A stretch of DNA of 64,000 nucleotides from Blastomussa wellsi (taxonomy: Eukaryota > Cnidaria > Anthozoa > Scleractinia > Plerogyridae): positions 24,472,307 through 24,536,306 of the forward strand of contig OX393566.1 in assembly GCA_947652115.1 (NCBI GenBank). The letters are read 5' to 3'. Every line of letters begins with the position of its first letter. Position 1 is the stretch's first letter. Shown piece by piece: positions 44,216-55,034 of the stretch. Made by a program: the position numbers and the translations under genes. The notes below the pieces were generated by a model. The model did not search any database, had not been told where the DNA came from, and saw only the letters and a program-made list of their open reading frames with translations.

Positions 44216-45129
44216 AAAATTTCAACATCAGTGAATGTCACAGTATCACTCTCTCCCTATTTACCGACTTCGAGAAATAATTTTTGCTCATGACTCTTAA
44301 TTGAAATTTATTAATTGATTTTCCTTATTTGATAATCTCTTTCTCACAGAAATACGGTAAAATAAAATAAAAATTAAATTAAAAAACGAGCTCGAATTAA
44401 TATTAATGACTGATTGACTACGGGTCTTTCATACAAAGTTTGGGTTGAGAAAATTTAAAATATTAATATTTATATATATCTTATTAGACGTTTTGTTGTT
44501 TAGTATCGCTGAGAATTTTTACGAGTTGTGCCGTATTTCCTTTTCCCGTGCATTTCTGTTACTTCATAGCATTACGTTCGGAAATTTCTTCTAAATTCAT
44601 TGTGGCAAAGAAATACCTCGTGTCTAAAGCGAGAAAGAACTGAAAATGCTTGCCATCTCGCTATATATATTTTATTTATTTAGCATTCAGCGCATGCAGC
44701 AGTGCAGCTCTCTACTTCTAGAAATAGCATTAAATTATTTGCGATCACGTAGAATATTTTCTTTGCGTGCACGAGTATCGATTGTGACAATCAGTAGCCA
44801 CGCGAACACTTTAAAGGCCCTAGGCAAAAACCAGGCAATTATGACCTCTACCCAACATCGGTTGCTCACAGTAAGTACACATTTTTCGACAAACGCAGAA
44901 TTTTAATTGTGTAAAATAACAGAAAATACAAGCTGATATAAACAGGAGTAAAACAATTTTTGAACCGTGGTCGCTTTGTCGCTGAAATGTGTGTCAAAGT
45001 ACAGGGTCGTAACGAGGTATATCTTTGCATCACTGATCCCGTAGTTTTACACAAAATTGCGATCCCTGATCCCAATAGCGATGACAATTTTGACCCTGAT
45101 CCCGCAAAAATTTGTTGATTCAATCACAG

Positions 45130-45410
45130 CACCACTGATCCCTAATGGTTAGTGCGCTGGACCCCGGATCGGACGGTTCGAGCCCTGACCGGAGCACTGC
45201 GTTGTGTTCTTGGGCAACACACTTTACTCTCACAGTTCCTCTCTCCACCCAGGTGTATAAATGAGTACCGGCGAATTTACTGCTGGGGGTAACCTGGCGA
45301 TGGACTAGCATCCCATCCAGGGGGGAGTAGAAATGCTCTTAGTCGCTTCATGCTTAGGAAACCGGGATAAGCTCCGGTGGTATGGGCCACTAGGCTCGAC
45401 GCAGATTTTG
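45130..45410 (+). mobile_element. tRNA-derived SINE, best-preserved copy
   Basis: Head with A box TGGTTAGTGCGCTGGA and B box GGTTCGAGCCC. Body words are TTCTTGGGCAACACACTTTA, TGCTGGGGGTAACC and GGACTAGCATCCCATCCAGG. The 3' part is GGTATGGGCCACTAGGCTCG. This copy serves as reference for the fragments at 850-1090, 32912-33060 and 49985-50150. Confidence 0.8.
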
Positions 45411-45735
45411 CCTTTGTCACACATTACGTTTTCTTTCACCGAAAACGGGGCTTTTTGAAAAGCTTTCTAAAGTGGATAAATTTGAAAATGCTGCGCGCCG
45501 GGCTGGGTGTGTTAGTGTGGACGCCGAAAAGGAAACTTTTTGAAAACGCTGACATCAAAACAGTCGAATAACGTGGATCGGGTAATGAGTACATCTAGCA
45601 TGTATTTAAGCGCTTCTGGTGAGGCTGCAGCGTTTCAAAATCGATGCTGAAACGAATGATTTGAAAACGTTACAGTGTGGACAGAAAACAATTATCCGCT
45701 TTCTGGGCTTAGTGTGGACGTCGCGTTTTTTAAAG
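45390..45735. mobile_element. Word-cluster element with GAAAACG and GTGTGGACG words
   Basis: Repeated degenerate words include TTTGAAAACGCTGA, TTTGAAAACGTTAC, TTAGTGTGGACGCC, AGTGTGGACAGAAAAC and TTAGTGTGGACGTCG. There is no clean tandem period. It overlaps the 3' edge of the SINE and lies against a LINE tail. Confidence 0.55.
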
Positions 45736-45741
45736 CTACTC

Positions 45742-46280
45742 ATCATCATCATCATCATATCCTTTATTTAAACACGATAAAATTTAAAGCTAAAGCTTGT
45801 GGGGTCGTGTAAAAAATAGTTACAATATGAAACGATGTTAAAATATGGATAAAATTACTCATACAACTAACATGAATGTACAATTAATTCCTAAAAAGAG
45901 TAATATTTAAATAAGTTCGCGTAACTACATCTAAATAAAAATAACTGCTAAAATTAAGACATAAAATATTTAAAAGCAATTAAAATCCTGGTAGTGCCTT
46001 GGCAGCGACTGAACCGACTGGGCGCTAAAATCAAGCTCTTTAAAATAAAAGTCTTTCTTTACTTTACGATAAAAATCAGTAAACTGCCCCGTAAAATAAG
46101 TCGAGACAGCGTTCCAAAGGATAGCGCCTCTGTAGCTAACAGAGTTTTTAAGAAACTTCGAATTAAAAAGCGGGACGATTATGTTATTACTCCTTCTAAA
46201 ACTGTATGCAGTGCAAGGTTTATTTGCCAAATACGAAAGAGCCGCTGGTGCTTCGCCTATAAACACGCTATGAAATAATT
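45742..46280 (-). mobile_element. 3' end of a non-LTR retrotransposon (LINE)
   Basis: A 98-residue minus-strand ORF (45970-46266) contains KNSVSYRGAILWNAV, the motif that ends many CR1/L2/RTE-type LINE polyproteins (typically R..N, ...F.GP.LWN.LP). A 3' UTR follows down to 45757, and a (ATG)n tail, seen as CATCATCATCATCAT at 45742-45757. 5' truncated. Confidence 0.7.
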
Positions 46281-46979
46281 TAATTAATCGTAGTTTATAG
46301 TAAAATGCTAAAGTGTTCCAATTCGACTGACGGTATACTCATTAGTATGCATATCGTAGGGTAACTCTGCCCATGGTGAACAGGCTAGCTCCGAATAAAT
46401 ACAATAAACCGCTTTCCTGGCATTTTGTTTCTTGCAGGAAAACTTACAGAAGAATAAAGGAGGAAAGCATTAGCTCTAGTTTAGTTACATATTCTCATTA
46501 GCGTCAACTGTAACACATTTTGAATAAACATGTATTTGGGGGGGAAACTGAGTTTACGTCTGGTAATCATGGTCTGGATCCTGTAACACGCATGATTTGA
46601 TTTGTTTCACCCACCAAACAGAAAACCCAAAGAATGAGTGACAAAAACCTTCATTTAGGTGTAAGACATGCATGCTAAGAATGTTAAAGGTTCTTCATTT
46701 GAAGGGTCCAAAAGCGTATTATGCTAAATAGGACGTTAAAGAAGGCGTTGTTGCTAAATTGTAAATCATTTTAGTCCCAGTTGTAAGCCACAGAAATAAA
46801 TCCACGTTCGAGCGATGGTCAACGAAAGAACAACACTTACTACAGGGAGCCACGTTTAATTCTAGTTTCTACTGGGAAGGACTGTTTAAGTCCCAAAGCA
46901 GGAAAATTCCGCGGCCGAGAAATGACACAAATGACATTCCTAAGTAAGCAGATACGAACTACATTTGATACTCAAGGGA

Positions 46980-47287
46980 GAACGGGCTGATCGTAACAGA
47001 TCTTATGAATCCGGTTGCCATCAATGACTGACCGAAGCTTCTTTTAGCTTTAAACGCATTGACGAAGTAGTGTTGAGCGTAATCCCCTCATAAAGTTTTA
47101 AGTAAATTTTTATTATAATTCTTACGCGAAATTTTTAAGTATATTTTTTTGAACACGGCCTCCATGAAAAGCAGTTTTTATTCTTTTGTATTTTACACCT
47201 TTTTTTGTAGCTAAGAAGATAGGTAGTTAGTTGATTGCCATAAATACTTCTAAATAAGCTGATGGAAATACCGTGTAAAAATGAAGT

Positions 47288-47319
<32 letters not shown>

Positions 47320-47325
47320 GCGCGG
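46980..47325 (+). mobile_element. 3' tail of a plus-oriented retroposon
   Basis: TGATGGAAATACCGTGTAAA is followed by AATGAAG and five copies of TTATC at 47289-47317, the simple-repeat tail style of non-LTR elements. The upstream limit is uncertain and there is no ORF. Confidence 0.5.
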
Positions 47326-47734
47326 GTCGGGAACATCCCGGCCTGAATTGGAGTTTAACCCCCCCCCCCCCCCTCCACCCCTACCTTAAATTTCGGATAG
47401 GTGTGTGACGCAAAGGTGCTCGGAATTTGATACCCTATTTAAGGCCCAAACTCGAAAATGACACCCATTTCAAGGAAAAACAAAAACTAAGAAAGGTGTG
47501 AACGGGTCACACGAGCTTATTTCGTTTCTGTATCGTTAACACTCTTCACGGATTGTTCAGTTTAAACAGACCGTTTCTTTTTCGTTTCACTTGCCGTTTA
47601 CGTACTGCAATTTTAGACGATACAATTTCGATACTGTATCTAAGCTAGGATCACACCAGGAACAATGTCAAAAGGGCCAAAAATGATACTATATTTAAGG
47701 ATCGAGAACCTCAGAAAACCATACTCTATCCCGC

Positions 47735-47885
47735 GTTGGATTCGCTCCGACGACGGGCTAACGTTCGAAACGTCAGCTCACGAATCTCTTTACGGTGGCC
47801 AATTCACATTATCAACCCAGCTGATAAAACCAAATTATATTGTTATACTTCCCACCGACGCAGCACCACAATTTCTTTAGAAACT
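47735..47885 (+). mobile_element. Penelope-like element terminal fragment with hammerhead-like core, copy 3
   Basis: The plus strand at 47739-47786 reads GAUUC-GCU, CCGACGA, hairpin GGGC-UAAC-GUUC, GAAAC, GUC, AGC, GAAUC. Stem II differs from the other copies at one base (C to U) that keeps a G-U pair. It ends TTTCTTTAGAAACTT like the complement of the copies at 28910 and 36815. Confidence 0.7.
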
Positions 47886-48090
47886 TATCCCCATATCCCA
47901 TATAGCCTATATATACCCCCGCCCCCCTCAAGGGAAGTTTACTCGGCAGCAGACGCTCGCGGACGCTTGTGAGTCTATTTCGCCCTCTGTTGTTTAAGAC
48001 ATGGTAAAAGTGCTCTCACATCACAGACTTCACGAGGCTCGAGTCAGTGAATCTGACAAGACGTTACACCTCGCTGTCTCGCGGTTAAAG

Positions 48091-51000
48091 TCACTTCACT
48101 CTTGTCGGATCCCAGCAGAAGTGAGTGTTGTTATGCATACTGTCGAGTGTGTCCATGTCTTGTTCTGTAAGTTGAAAGTCCAGAAGATTGATATTGTCTG
48201 CGATGTGTTGAGCTCTGACAGATTTTGGTATGACCCCTGGAAAAGAAACCGGAATTAAAGTGGTACTACGATGGAAAAAAAATGTTGTACTTGTTCTCTT
48301 TCGATTCCGATTTTATGTTTGGCAAGAATGCACCATGCCAATTATTGCAACTCAATTTGTAAAATAAGTCCGGTGTTTTGAACGACGAATTCTTGTCTTC
48401 TCCGTCATTACCAGATTCGACTTCAGTCGAGTCCATTATCAAGCCAAGAATTGCCACATTAAGGGCTTGTGCCACCTTAAAGGGACCTAGTCCTCCTCCG
48501 CCATTTTCGATGGCATCTAAATTATAGAAATTGTATGGTGAAGCGTAATCGTATTGTATTGCTATAGGTTATTTTACTGGAAGTGTTTAAATTACCTTTA
48601 GCAAGTTTCTCAAGAGATTTCTTTCGTTTCGACACGCTCTGCGTAAAATATAATACTGAAATTCTCACATGTAAACAATAACAAAGGTGTGGCTGACCAG
48701 GGCCCTTTAAGGACGTTCGCGCAAAAATTTTCTACCATTGATTTTTTTCTGAAACTTTTCTGAAACTGAAAAAGTTGCGAGGTTTCAGTCACGTGCCTTC
48801 GAAAACGTTTGTCATGTTTTATCCAAAGCAACTTCGTGTATCTGCTCTCGAGGGCACCAAATATTTTCGACGAAGTTCGCATAAAAATACAAAATATACC
48901 CGTTTAAATCGTACACAAATGACCAAGCTATCCTTACTTACCAACACTGTGTTGAAGAGCCCATTTGAGGAGAACTTGAGCTGTCGACTTATTATAATGT
49001 GCTGCTACAGCACACACGGCTGGTTCAACTAAGAGCTTAGAACAAAGCAAAGAGCCTGTTAAATTGATAACACCACACGGTAATGGGTACTATTACCAGA
49101 TTTTTCTGCTTTTTGATCCAAAAAGTTGCAATAATTATGCCTAAACACCTGAACTCAACACGAAACGCATTGCAATGAATGTCTTGTGGATTTTACTTTT
49201 TCATTGATACTCATGATAGATCAAACCAAATCTCCTTCGCAGCCATTGTTAGCTTACTGTTTGGACTCGTCACAAGACTGACGTTCCTTCCTGAAGCGTT
49301 GCTTAACGACTTTGACGAGCCAGATATAACGGCTGTACAGGAGATCTTTTCTTGTCAATCAAAGTTGCACGTGTACATTATCGTTGCAAAGCCATTCTTG
49401 TCCTCATAGCCCCTTTCGATTCTCTCCGCCGGCTGGGCCTTGGCACGAAAAACAAAGGGCTCTGGTGTCAAAGGATTTTCCAAAAAAATTGAATTTTTTT
49501 ATTGGCTATTTGAGAACAAAGAAATCTTAAACGGAAGTCAAAATGTTCGCCAGTTGCCATATTGCAGCACACAACATGTAGAAACATCTATAATATAATA
49601 TAATATAATATAGATCAAGTCTGGAAGTCCTAGAATCTAGGACTGTAAATCCTATGTCCCCAGAGCCTTTCGTTTCTAGTGCCAAGGTCCCGGTGGCTAA
49701 GAGAAACGAAAAGGGCTATGGGGACGAGAATGATGCAAAAGAATATAAATTGTTCGGTGGACATGCAGAGCTACGTAGGACACACCTTTCCTTGCCCTAA
49801 AGAGGTGTATGCCTGCAGCTGAATTCCTTTACTTTTGCAGTAATCCAGCAGCTCCTTCTGGTAAAGCTTTGGATGAAATTCTACCTGTTGTACAAAACAT
49901 ATTATGGGAAGAAGGTTTTACTGGCACAACTTTATAAAATATACAGTTTTGGATTCTCCTCTGTCATCTTCTGATTGACTGACCCTGATTGACTGACCCT
50001 GGGAATGAGGTTGGGGAGTAGCCTACAATGGACCAGCATCCCATCCAGGGTGGGGAGGGGAAATACTTGCAACTGCTCAATGCTATAGAACCTGGGACAA
50101 GCTTTGGTAGTATGGGCTGTTAAACCCGAGTCTAATGCAGACACACAATTAACTGAGCCAGTTCAATAATTCATTTTTTACTTCTCACAACAGTTAAAAA
50201 CATTTGACACATGAATAAGTATGTGTCTGAAGATCAGCAGCAAATGGGTTTTGGTACCTGTAATACGGCTGGACCTACTGTGGCATACTGGAGAAGTTCT
50301 TTGAGATGATCCATTGTGTAGTTTGATACTCCAATTGACTTAATTATTCCTGAAAAAAAAAAAAGAATTTCTTAAAAGAATGGTGGCTGTCATTTTCCAA
50401 TAAATAATATGAGGCATTTTCGGAAAATTGGCTGGCCAACTGATTCCACAGGACATTGTTTTTAATTTACCAAAAAACTGACATAGACAAGGGCTGTCCA
50501 AAGGACACCGAAGAGCAAATCAGTACCTTTCCTGAACCAGAATTTTGTTTCTGCTCTCATGAACCACTCCACTTTGCATTGAAAATGGATTAAATAATGG
50601 TTTAGCATATGTCAATTGAAACATGTTCAAGATTTCTCCATGGAGTGTTTCTTGGTTCCATGAAAAAATAAAACAACATAGACAATAACAACAACAAGAA
50701 AAAAAAAAACAAAAGCATCTCCCTGAAAAAAATTACTAACCAGCTTTATAAAGTTTCTCTAGTGCCTTCCAACTTTCCTGTCTGAGTTGCGCATTCCTTG
50801 GATCTTCACTCTTAAGTTTTTGAACACCAGGCCAGTGAATGAGATAGAGGTCCAGATATTCACAATCCAGAGCCTCTAAAGACTTTCTACAAGCATTTTC
50901 TGTGCTATCAAAACCACGGTCACTTGGAGCTGCAATGTTTACAAAATACCATATATTTTACTTCATCGAGTGCCAATGGATCCTGATTGAGAGGTGCCCT

Positions 51001-54000
51001 TGAATAAGATCCGCAGATGTCAGAATTGTTAACAACAATACAGTCCTTAACTGAAGCATCATCAGACTTAACAGTTATAGGAGTCAGACTGAAAAACAAC
51101 TACATGGGTACAATTCAAAGGCGACAGACCACAATCTCAATGCTGGCTCCTGTTAAAAAATATCTAATTGCCATAACCGTTCATCAGTAGGATGCCTAAA
51201 ATGCTTGTAATTCAACAATTGGTTTCGGCTCCATTAAATCCTATACCAATTGCAGAACATTTCAGGTGGAGCCACCCACCGTGAACACAATCAAGGAGAA
51301 TCAAGGAGTTGTGGGTTGTGGGTTGTGTATTTTTTATGTATAGAAAGATGGAGCTTCGCTATTGGCTGGTGCCTGGTAACATGAAAACAACGGAATAAAT
51401 TAGTTGAATGAAAAGCGTTCGTTGATACCGTGAGGATTAAGAGTGCCGATTTGGAAGATAAATTTTTGTTCTAGAGTTTTGCGGCTTTCCGTGTTTTCTT
51501 GGTGGAGGGAAAGGCCGCAGACTGCCATATGTTGCTTAGAATGATTAGGGAGATTGAAGTGTCTCGCGACCGGTTTCGATGCATTTTTGTCGTCTTTCTC
51601 TACGTCCCGAAGGTGTTCTCGGAATCGGTTGCCAAGTCGTCTCCCTGTTTTGCCGATGTATAACTTTTTGCAAAGAGTGCAAGTTATGCAGTAGATGGCA
51701 TTGGCTGAGGTGCAGACGTACAACGATTTGTCATTGATGTTTACAAAATGTTATCATAATGATCAGTGGCTCTAGTGCTACTCTCGTAACATGTGCCACC
51801 CCCTAATAAGTGCGAAACACCAAAACTGTAAAAAGCAATGTAGCACTTAATCAAGTAAAATTAATGCGATATCTCACTTGCATGATATTGAGTTGGACAA
51901 GATCCTCAGGGAAAACTTAAAACACTCACACTCACTAGCCTCCAGGTGGACCTCTATGCAACAGTCAATGCTGATTTATTATAATTGTATGACTCACACA
52001 GTTTACTTGTTATAAAGATGTCAGCTCTGGAGAGACCATACTTGGGCAAAAGCTGTTTCAGTGAGCATCCAATGTCCGCTTCATTCCGGTATACTGCAGC
52101 TGTATCTATAAAATGTAACACAACTTTCAATAAATTACTACTCGTGAACAATGAGTGGAGGGCTGGGTAAGGTAAGGTAAGGCAAGGTAATTAACTTTAT
52201 TTATAGTCGTAAAACATAGGGAGTGGTTTCACAATCTCCCAAGCCGGAGGCTCGTGTTTAAAATGCACGACTATTTACAATAATAAAACTACTTACAATA
52301 AAAACAATTATTATAATACTTACAATATATATTTTAAACAGTTCATACACTGGCACCCTACAAACTCCACACCGATCAAACAAGAACGAAACTGTCCCAA
52401 GGTGGGTTACCTGCTCAAAGCACAATATTTATTATTAAAGTTACTTATGAAGGCAGCACGGCCAAGTTGTTAGTCTAACCACGTGGCCTCACTGCCTCCA
52501 GCATTGGCCTTGAAGTCCTTAAGTCGCAACTTCTGTCAAGTGCCATTCTGACCACTAGATGGTGTTGTTCCCGGTAGCCCCGGTTCAACTTCTTGGTTAC
52601 ACTTACAGTCTTTCCCGTAAAACCGTGAACACCAGAAAAAATTTCTGGAATGTTTATTGTGTAGTGACCAATCGCAGCAAAGTTCAGGACACGCAAACAA
52701 ACCTCAAAACCACAAACTAACGACCGTTGCTGTTTGCGGTTTAGTTTTCTCACACCTGATTGGCTTTTTCTTTGTAACACAATAACATTCCATAAACATT
52801 TCTGTTGTTCACAGGTTTTACGGGAAAGACTGTAATCAGGGCTCAACACTAACAGTAGCCAAGTAGCCACAGACTAGTAGAATTTCAGTTTTGGCTAGCA
52901 GGTTTTGTGCTTTCACTAGTCATTTGGGCTAGTAAAGATTGTTCAGCACTGGAGTACTGGATGAAAACAAAAATGAAAGTCATTTTGAGTGAATAAGGCA
53001 AAATGATAGAAGAGAAATTAATAAAAAATAGAAACCGAGTGAATTTCACAGATTGAATTGACTGCCTTTCAAATGATTGGCTTAATATCAGTGAAACTAG
53101 CACAAAAGACAAGTCTGGCTAGTAAAATCAGACATAGGCTAGTGAGCTAAAAAGTAAGTCTAAAGCCCTGAGGCCTCACCATTCATGGATTTCACTGGTT
53201 AAGGGACAGACCATTCTTTCTTAAGAAGGGGAATGAAAAATTTGTCCCCACAAGTATTTTTCTGTTTGTGTCTACATGCAGACCATTTTTTTCAATTCTA
53301 CAGCCTACCTTTTCATTTTGTCAGCTCTCTATCTGCAAACATTTTTTAAACCCTTTCTTGTCTGCAAACATTTTTTCCAGCAACATTTTTAACCCCCTCT
53401 GAGGGTTAGGGTCAAAGGTTGAAATTAGGAATGCAGGTAAGCGTATACAAGGAACACAGTTTAGATTTTAATTAGTGAAATATCCCTAGTAAGGATGCAC
53501 ATGTTTTGTTTATTCCCTGGCCCCTTACATTGTTCAAGCTTATACAAGTACCTATGAGTCTGTATCCACAATGAATTGCAGTATCAATAGTTCTGCCTAT
53601 TACATCATCACCTTCCATTTGCCTCATCTGAAATGTTCCAACTAAGAAAATAAGAGTTGCTGGCTTACATATAGTTAGCTAGAAGTTTTAAAGAGTATTA
53701 TTTGATTACTTAGGAATATATTAACATAACTCTGTCACCCTATCCGAATCAAATTATATGTCCAGTTAACTCTCCCCCTCTGTAAGATCGACACCTCCAT
53801 GGTTGGTTTTTGTGGGCAGTTTTCTCAAACATTTTACTATTTAAACTTTAGGAGGTAAGAAAAATTGGGGTTTTCTGAGGGGGTATGACATCAGCACTTT
53901 GATCTTTTTTTTCTTAGGGGGTAAATTTGGACTTAACTCATCAATGGCAGACCTTCCAACATCTAAAACCTCCAAATCTTGAGGTCTCAAAAATTTACTC

Positions 54001-55034
54001 CAAAACATCTTGAGGTTTGGGTCCCAAATGGTGAGATTTATAAAAATGTCACAAAACAAAGGAATCTAAATGTCAAGTTTCAAAACACTGACAGGAGAGT
54101 CTTCAGTGGCTTCAGAGGATTGCTCACTTTGTTTTGGCATCTTGACAGGGACATCATCCTTAACTGAGTAGATTTTGGGCCGCAACTATTATAATTATAT
54201 AAAAATCGAGTTGATTTTAGGTTGTATCTGATTGAGGGCTCAGGTTGTAATTTATTGTGGAAAACCGCGAGATTTAGAGGTTACATGTACATTGTGAGAC
54301 CATAAGATGATCATAATAATAATAAAAATAATAATAATAATAATAACTTTATTTAAGTGTCAATGTATTTAACACTACTGCGCTAAATATTGTAAATGAA
54401 ACAGAAAGTTCTTAAAAATCCCAACTGGCAGGAGGCAGACCAGTTGGCTATTTACAATGCGTGGAGGAGTTGAATTCGGGACCACCGAAGACAAATCCGT
54501 TTTAGTGGCAGGAAGGAGGACTCGAACCCGGGACCACCTGATTACAAGTCCAGCGCTCTGACCACTAGGCCACGCTCGCCTCCTCCTGAAATCGTAAGTC
54601 TCACAACCAAACAGTGAGAGTTGGAAGGTCTGCAATTGGGGGGAGGGTGGGTTTGGATATAAAATGGAATGTCCCAGATCGGCCAGTAGCTACCAGTGAA
54701 AAGTTTTTCTTCAAAGACTGGTGTTATTGTTGGGGGAAATTTTCAGCAGTTGACAAAAGCAACTATTAAAGACCACTTTTTATCAGAATTTTGGCTCATC
54801 CCCGGTGTAAGAACCTGTGAACGTAAAACAAAGAACGAACAAGACAACCAGGAACCTCGAAACAATACAGAACACGGGAAAAAAGTCACAGGTTCTTACA
54901 CCGAGGTAAACCCAGATTTTGTCAGCTTTAAAACGCACTTTTCTGTAAAATTTATGAATAGCTAGGAAAATAATTTACTTACGTCCAATGCTTGGAATCC
55001 GTTGGCCATTATTCAAAGTTTGAACAGGCAACAT
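48091..55034 (-). CDS. Aldo-keto reductase family oxidoreductase
   Basis: Eight exons: 54983-55034, 53552-53641, 51998-52105, 50741-50929, 50258-50349, 49786-49884, 48942-49035 and 48091-48236; 870 bases, 289 residues, in phase to a TGA at 48091-48093. The catalytic tetrad is complete: Asp48 and Tyr53 (IDTAAVYRNE), Lys82 (TSKL), His115 (YLIHWPG). Also present are SIGVSNYTM, VEFHPKLYQKELLDYCK, QAYTSLGQGK and the NADPH-binding VIPKSV. AKRs are cytosolic TIM-barrel NAD(P)H-dependent carbonyl reductases. The short C-terminus (ending WDPTRVK) and bacterial-like TEQDMDTLDSM segment resemble prostaglandin F synthase/glyoxal-reductase type AKRs; substrate unknown. The start is MLPVQTLNNGQRIPSIG; an upstream ATG is out of frame. 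The exon 2 donor (GTACTT) is weak but the phase fits. Confidence 0.94.
49392..49732. mobile_element. Foldback element, CTCGTCCCCAGAG-like family
   Basis: The left arm CATTCTTGTCCTCATAGCCC and right arm (complement: CATTCTCGTCCCCATAGCCC) pair, as do GGGCCTTGGCACGAAA / TTTCTAGTGCCAAGGTCCC. It lies in AKR intron 6. The family is related to the inner arms of 17687-18246. Confidence 0.75.
49985..50150 (+). mobile_element. 3' half of a SINE
   Basis: GGACCAGCATCCCATCCAGG, AACCTGGGACAAGCTTTGGT and AGTATGGGCTGTTAAACCCG follow the 3' half of the SINE at 45130-45410. It lies in AKR intron 5; no tRNA head remains. Confidence 0.65.
51340..51723 (-). mobile_element. Penelope-like retroelement 3' fragment with GIY-YIG endonuclease
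   Basis: A minus-strand ORF at 51400-51723 (107 residues, open at its 5' side of the element) contains YCITCTLCKKLYIGKTGRRL, a GIY-YIG-type nuclease start with CxxC zinc-like spacing. RFREHLRDV and KPVARHFNLPNHS follow, then LEQKFIFQIGTLNPHGINER. This order is the C-terminal endonuclease of Penelope-like elements. No reverse transcriptase is present, so the copy is 5' truncated. Downstream, 51345-51360 has the AGAAAGATGGAGCTT tag shared with the ribozyme-bearing fragment at 36815-37015. It lies in AKR intron 3 on the same strand as the host gene. Confidence 0.85.
52165..52480 (-). mobile_element. Retroposon 3' region with (CCTTA)n tail
   Basis: GGTAAGGTAAGGTAAGGCAAGG then TAATTAACTTTATTTATAG reads on the minus strand as AT-rich body, TAAAGTTAATTA and a CCTTAC-repeat tail. 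It lies in AKR intron 2; no ORF. Confidence 0.5.
52604..52834. mobile_element. Foldback MITE with TACAGTCTTTCCCG ends
   Basis: The left TACAGTCTTTCCCGTAAAAC pairs with the right GTTTTACGGGAAAGACTGTA. The arms extend about 110 bases (CATTCCATAAACATTTCTG vs CAGAAAAAATTTCTGGAATG). TA at both edges may be a TA target site as in Tc1/mariner-type elements. Confidence 0.8.
52837..53170. mobile_element. Word-cluster element with GGCTAGTAAA repeats
   Basis: The ends CAGGGCT and AGCCCTG are inverted. Degenerate GGCTAGTAAA/GCTAGT words cluster at 52860-52935 and 53090-53150. Non-coding, adjacent to the MITE ending at 52834, within AKR intron 2. Confidence 0.6.
53945..54640. mobile_element. Word-cluster element interrupted by a SINE
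   Basis: The ends GGCAGACCTTCCAAC and GTTGGAAGGTCTGC are inverted. Internal words include TTGAGGTCTCAAAA, TTGAGGTTTGGGT and GATTTAGAGGTT. The SINE at 54312-54590 splits it. It lies in AKR intron 1. Confidence 0.7.
54312..54590 (-). mobile_element. tRNA-derived SINE with AAT-repeat tail, nested
   Basis: Minus strand: head GGCGAGCGTGGCCTAGTGGT (A box) and CCCGGGTTCGAGTCC (B box), body, then AAATAAAGTTATTATTATT tail. It is clearly inserted in the element at 53945-54640. Confidence 0.85.

Larger units (their letters stand above)
43002..48090. other. Repeat-filled intergenic region between GPCR 2 and the AKR gene
   Basis: Contains the duplicated GPCR upstream flank (to about 43830), a TCCCGATT repeat (43940-44215), a SINE (45130-45410), a word-type element (45390-45735), LINE 3' ends (45742-46280 and about 46980-47325) and a Penelope-like fragment (47735-47885). 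A poly-C run lies near 47360-47373. 44250-45100 shows no gene. Confidence 0.6.

Noticed and set aside
45377..45571. 64-residue plus-strand ORF
   Set aside because: It lies in SINE and word-repeat sequence with no protein family signal.
54530..54590. tRNA gene on the minus strand
   Set aside because: A and B boxes are present but the acceptor stem is not, and a SINE body and simple-repeat tail follow. Same for 32235-32300 and 45135-45190.
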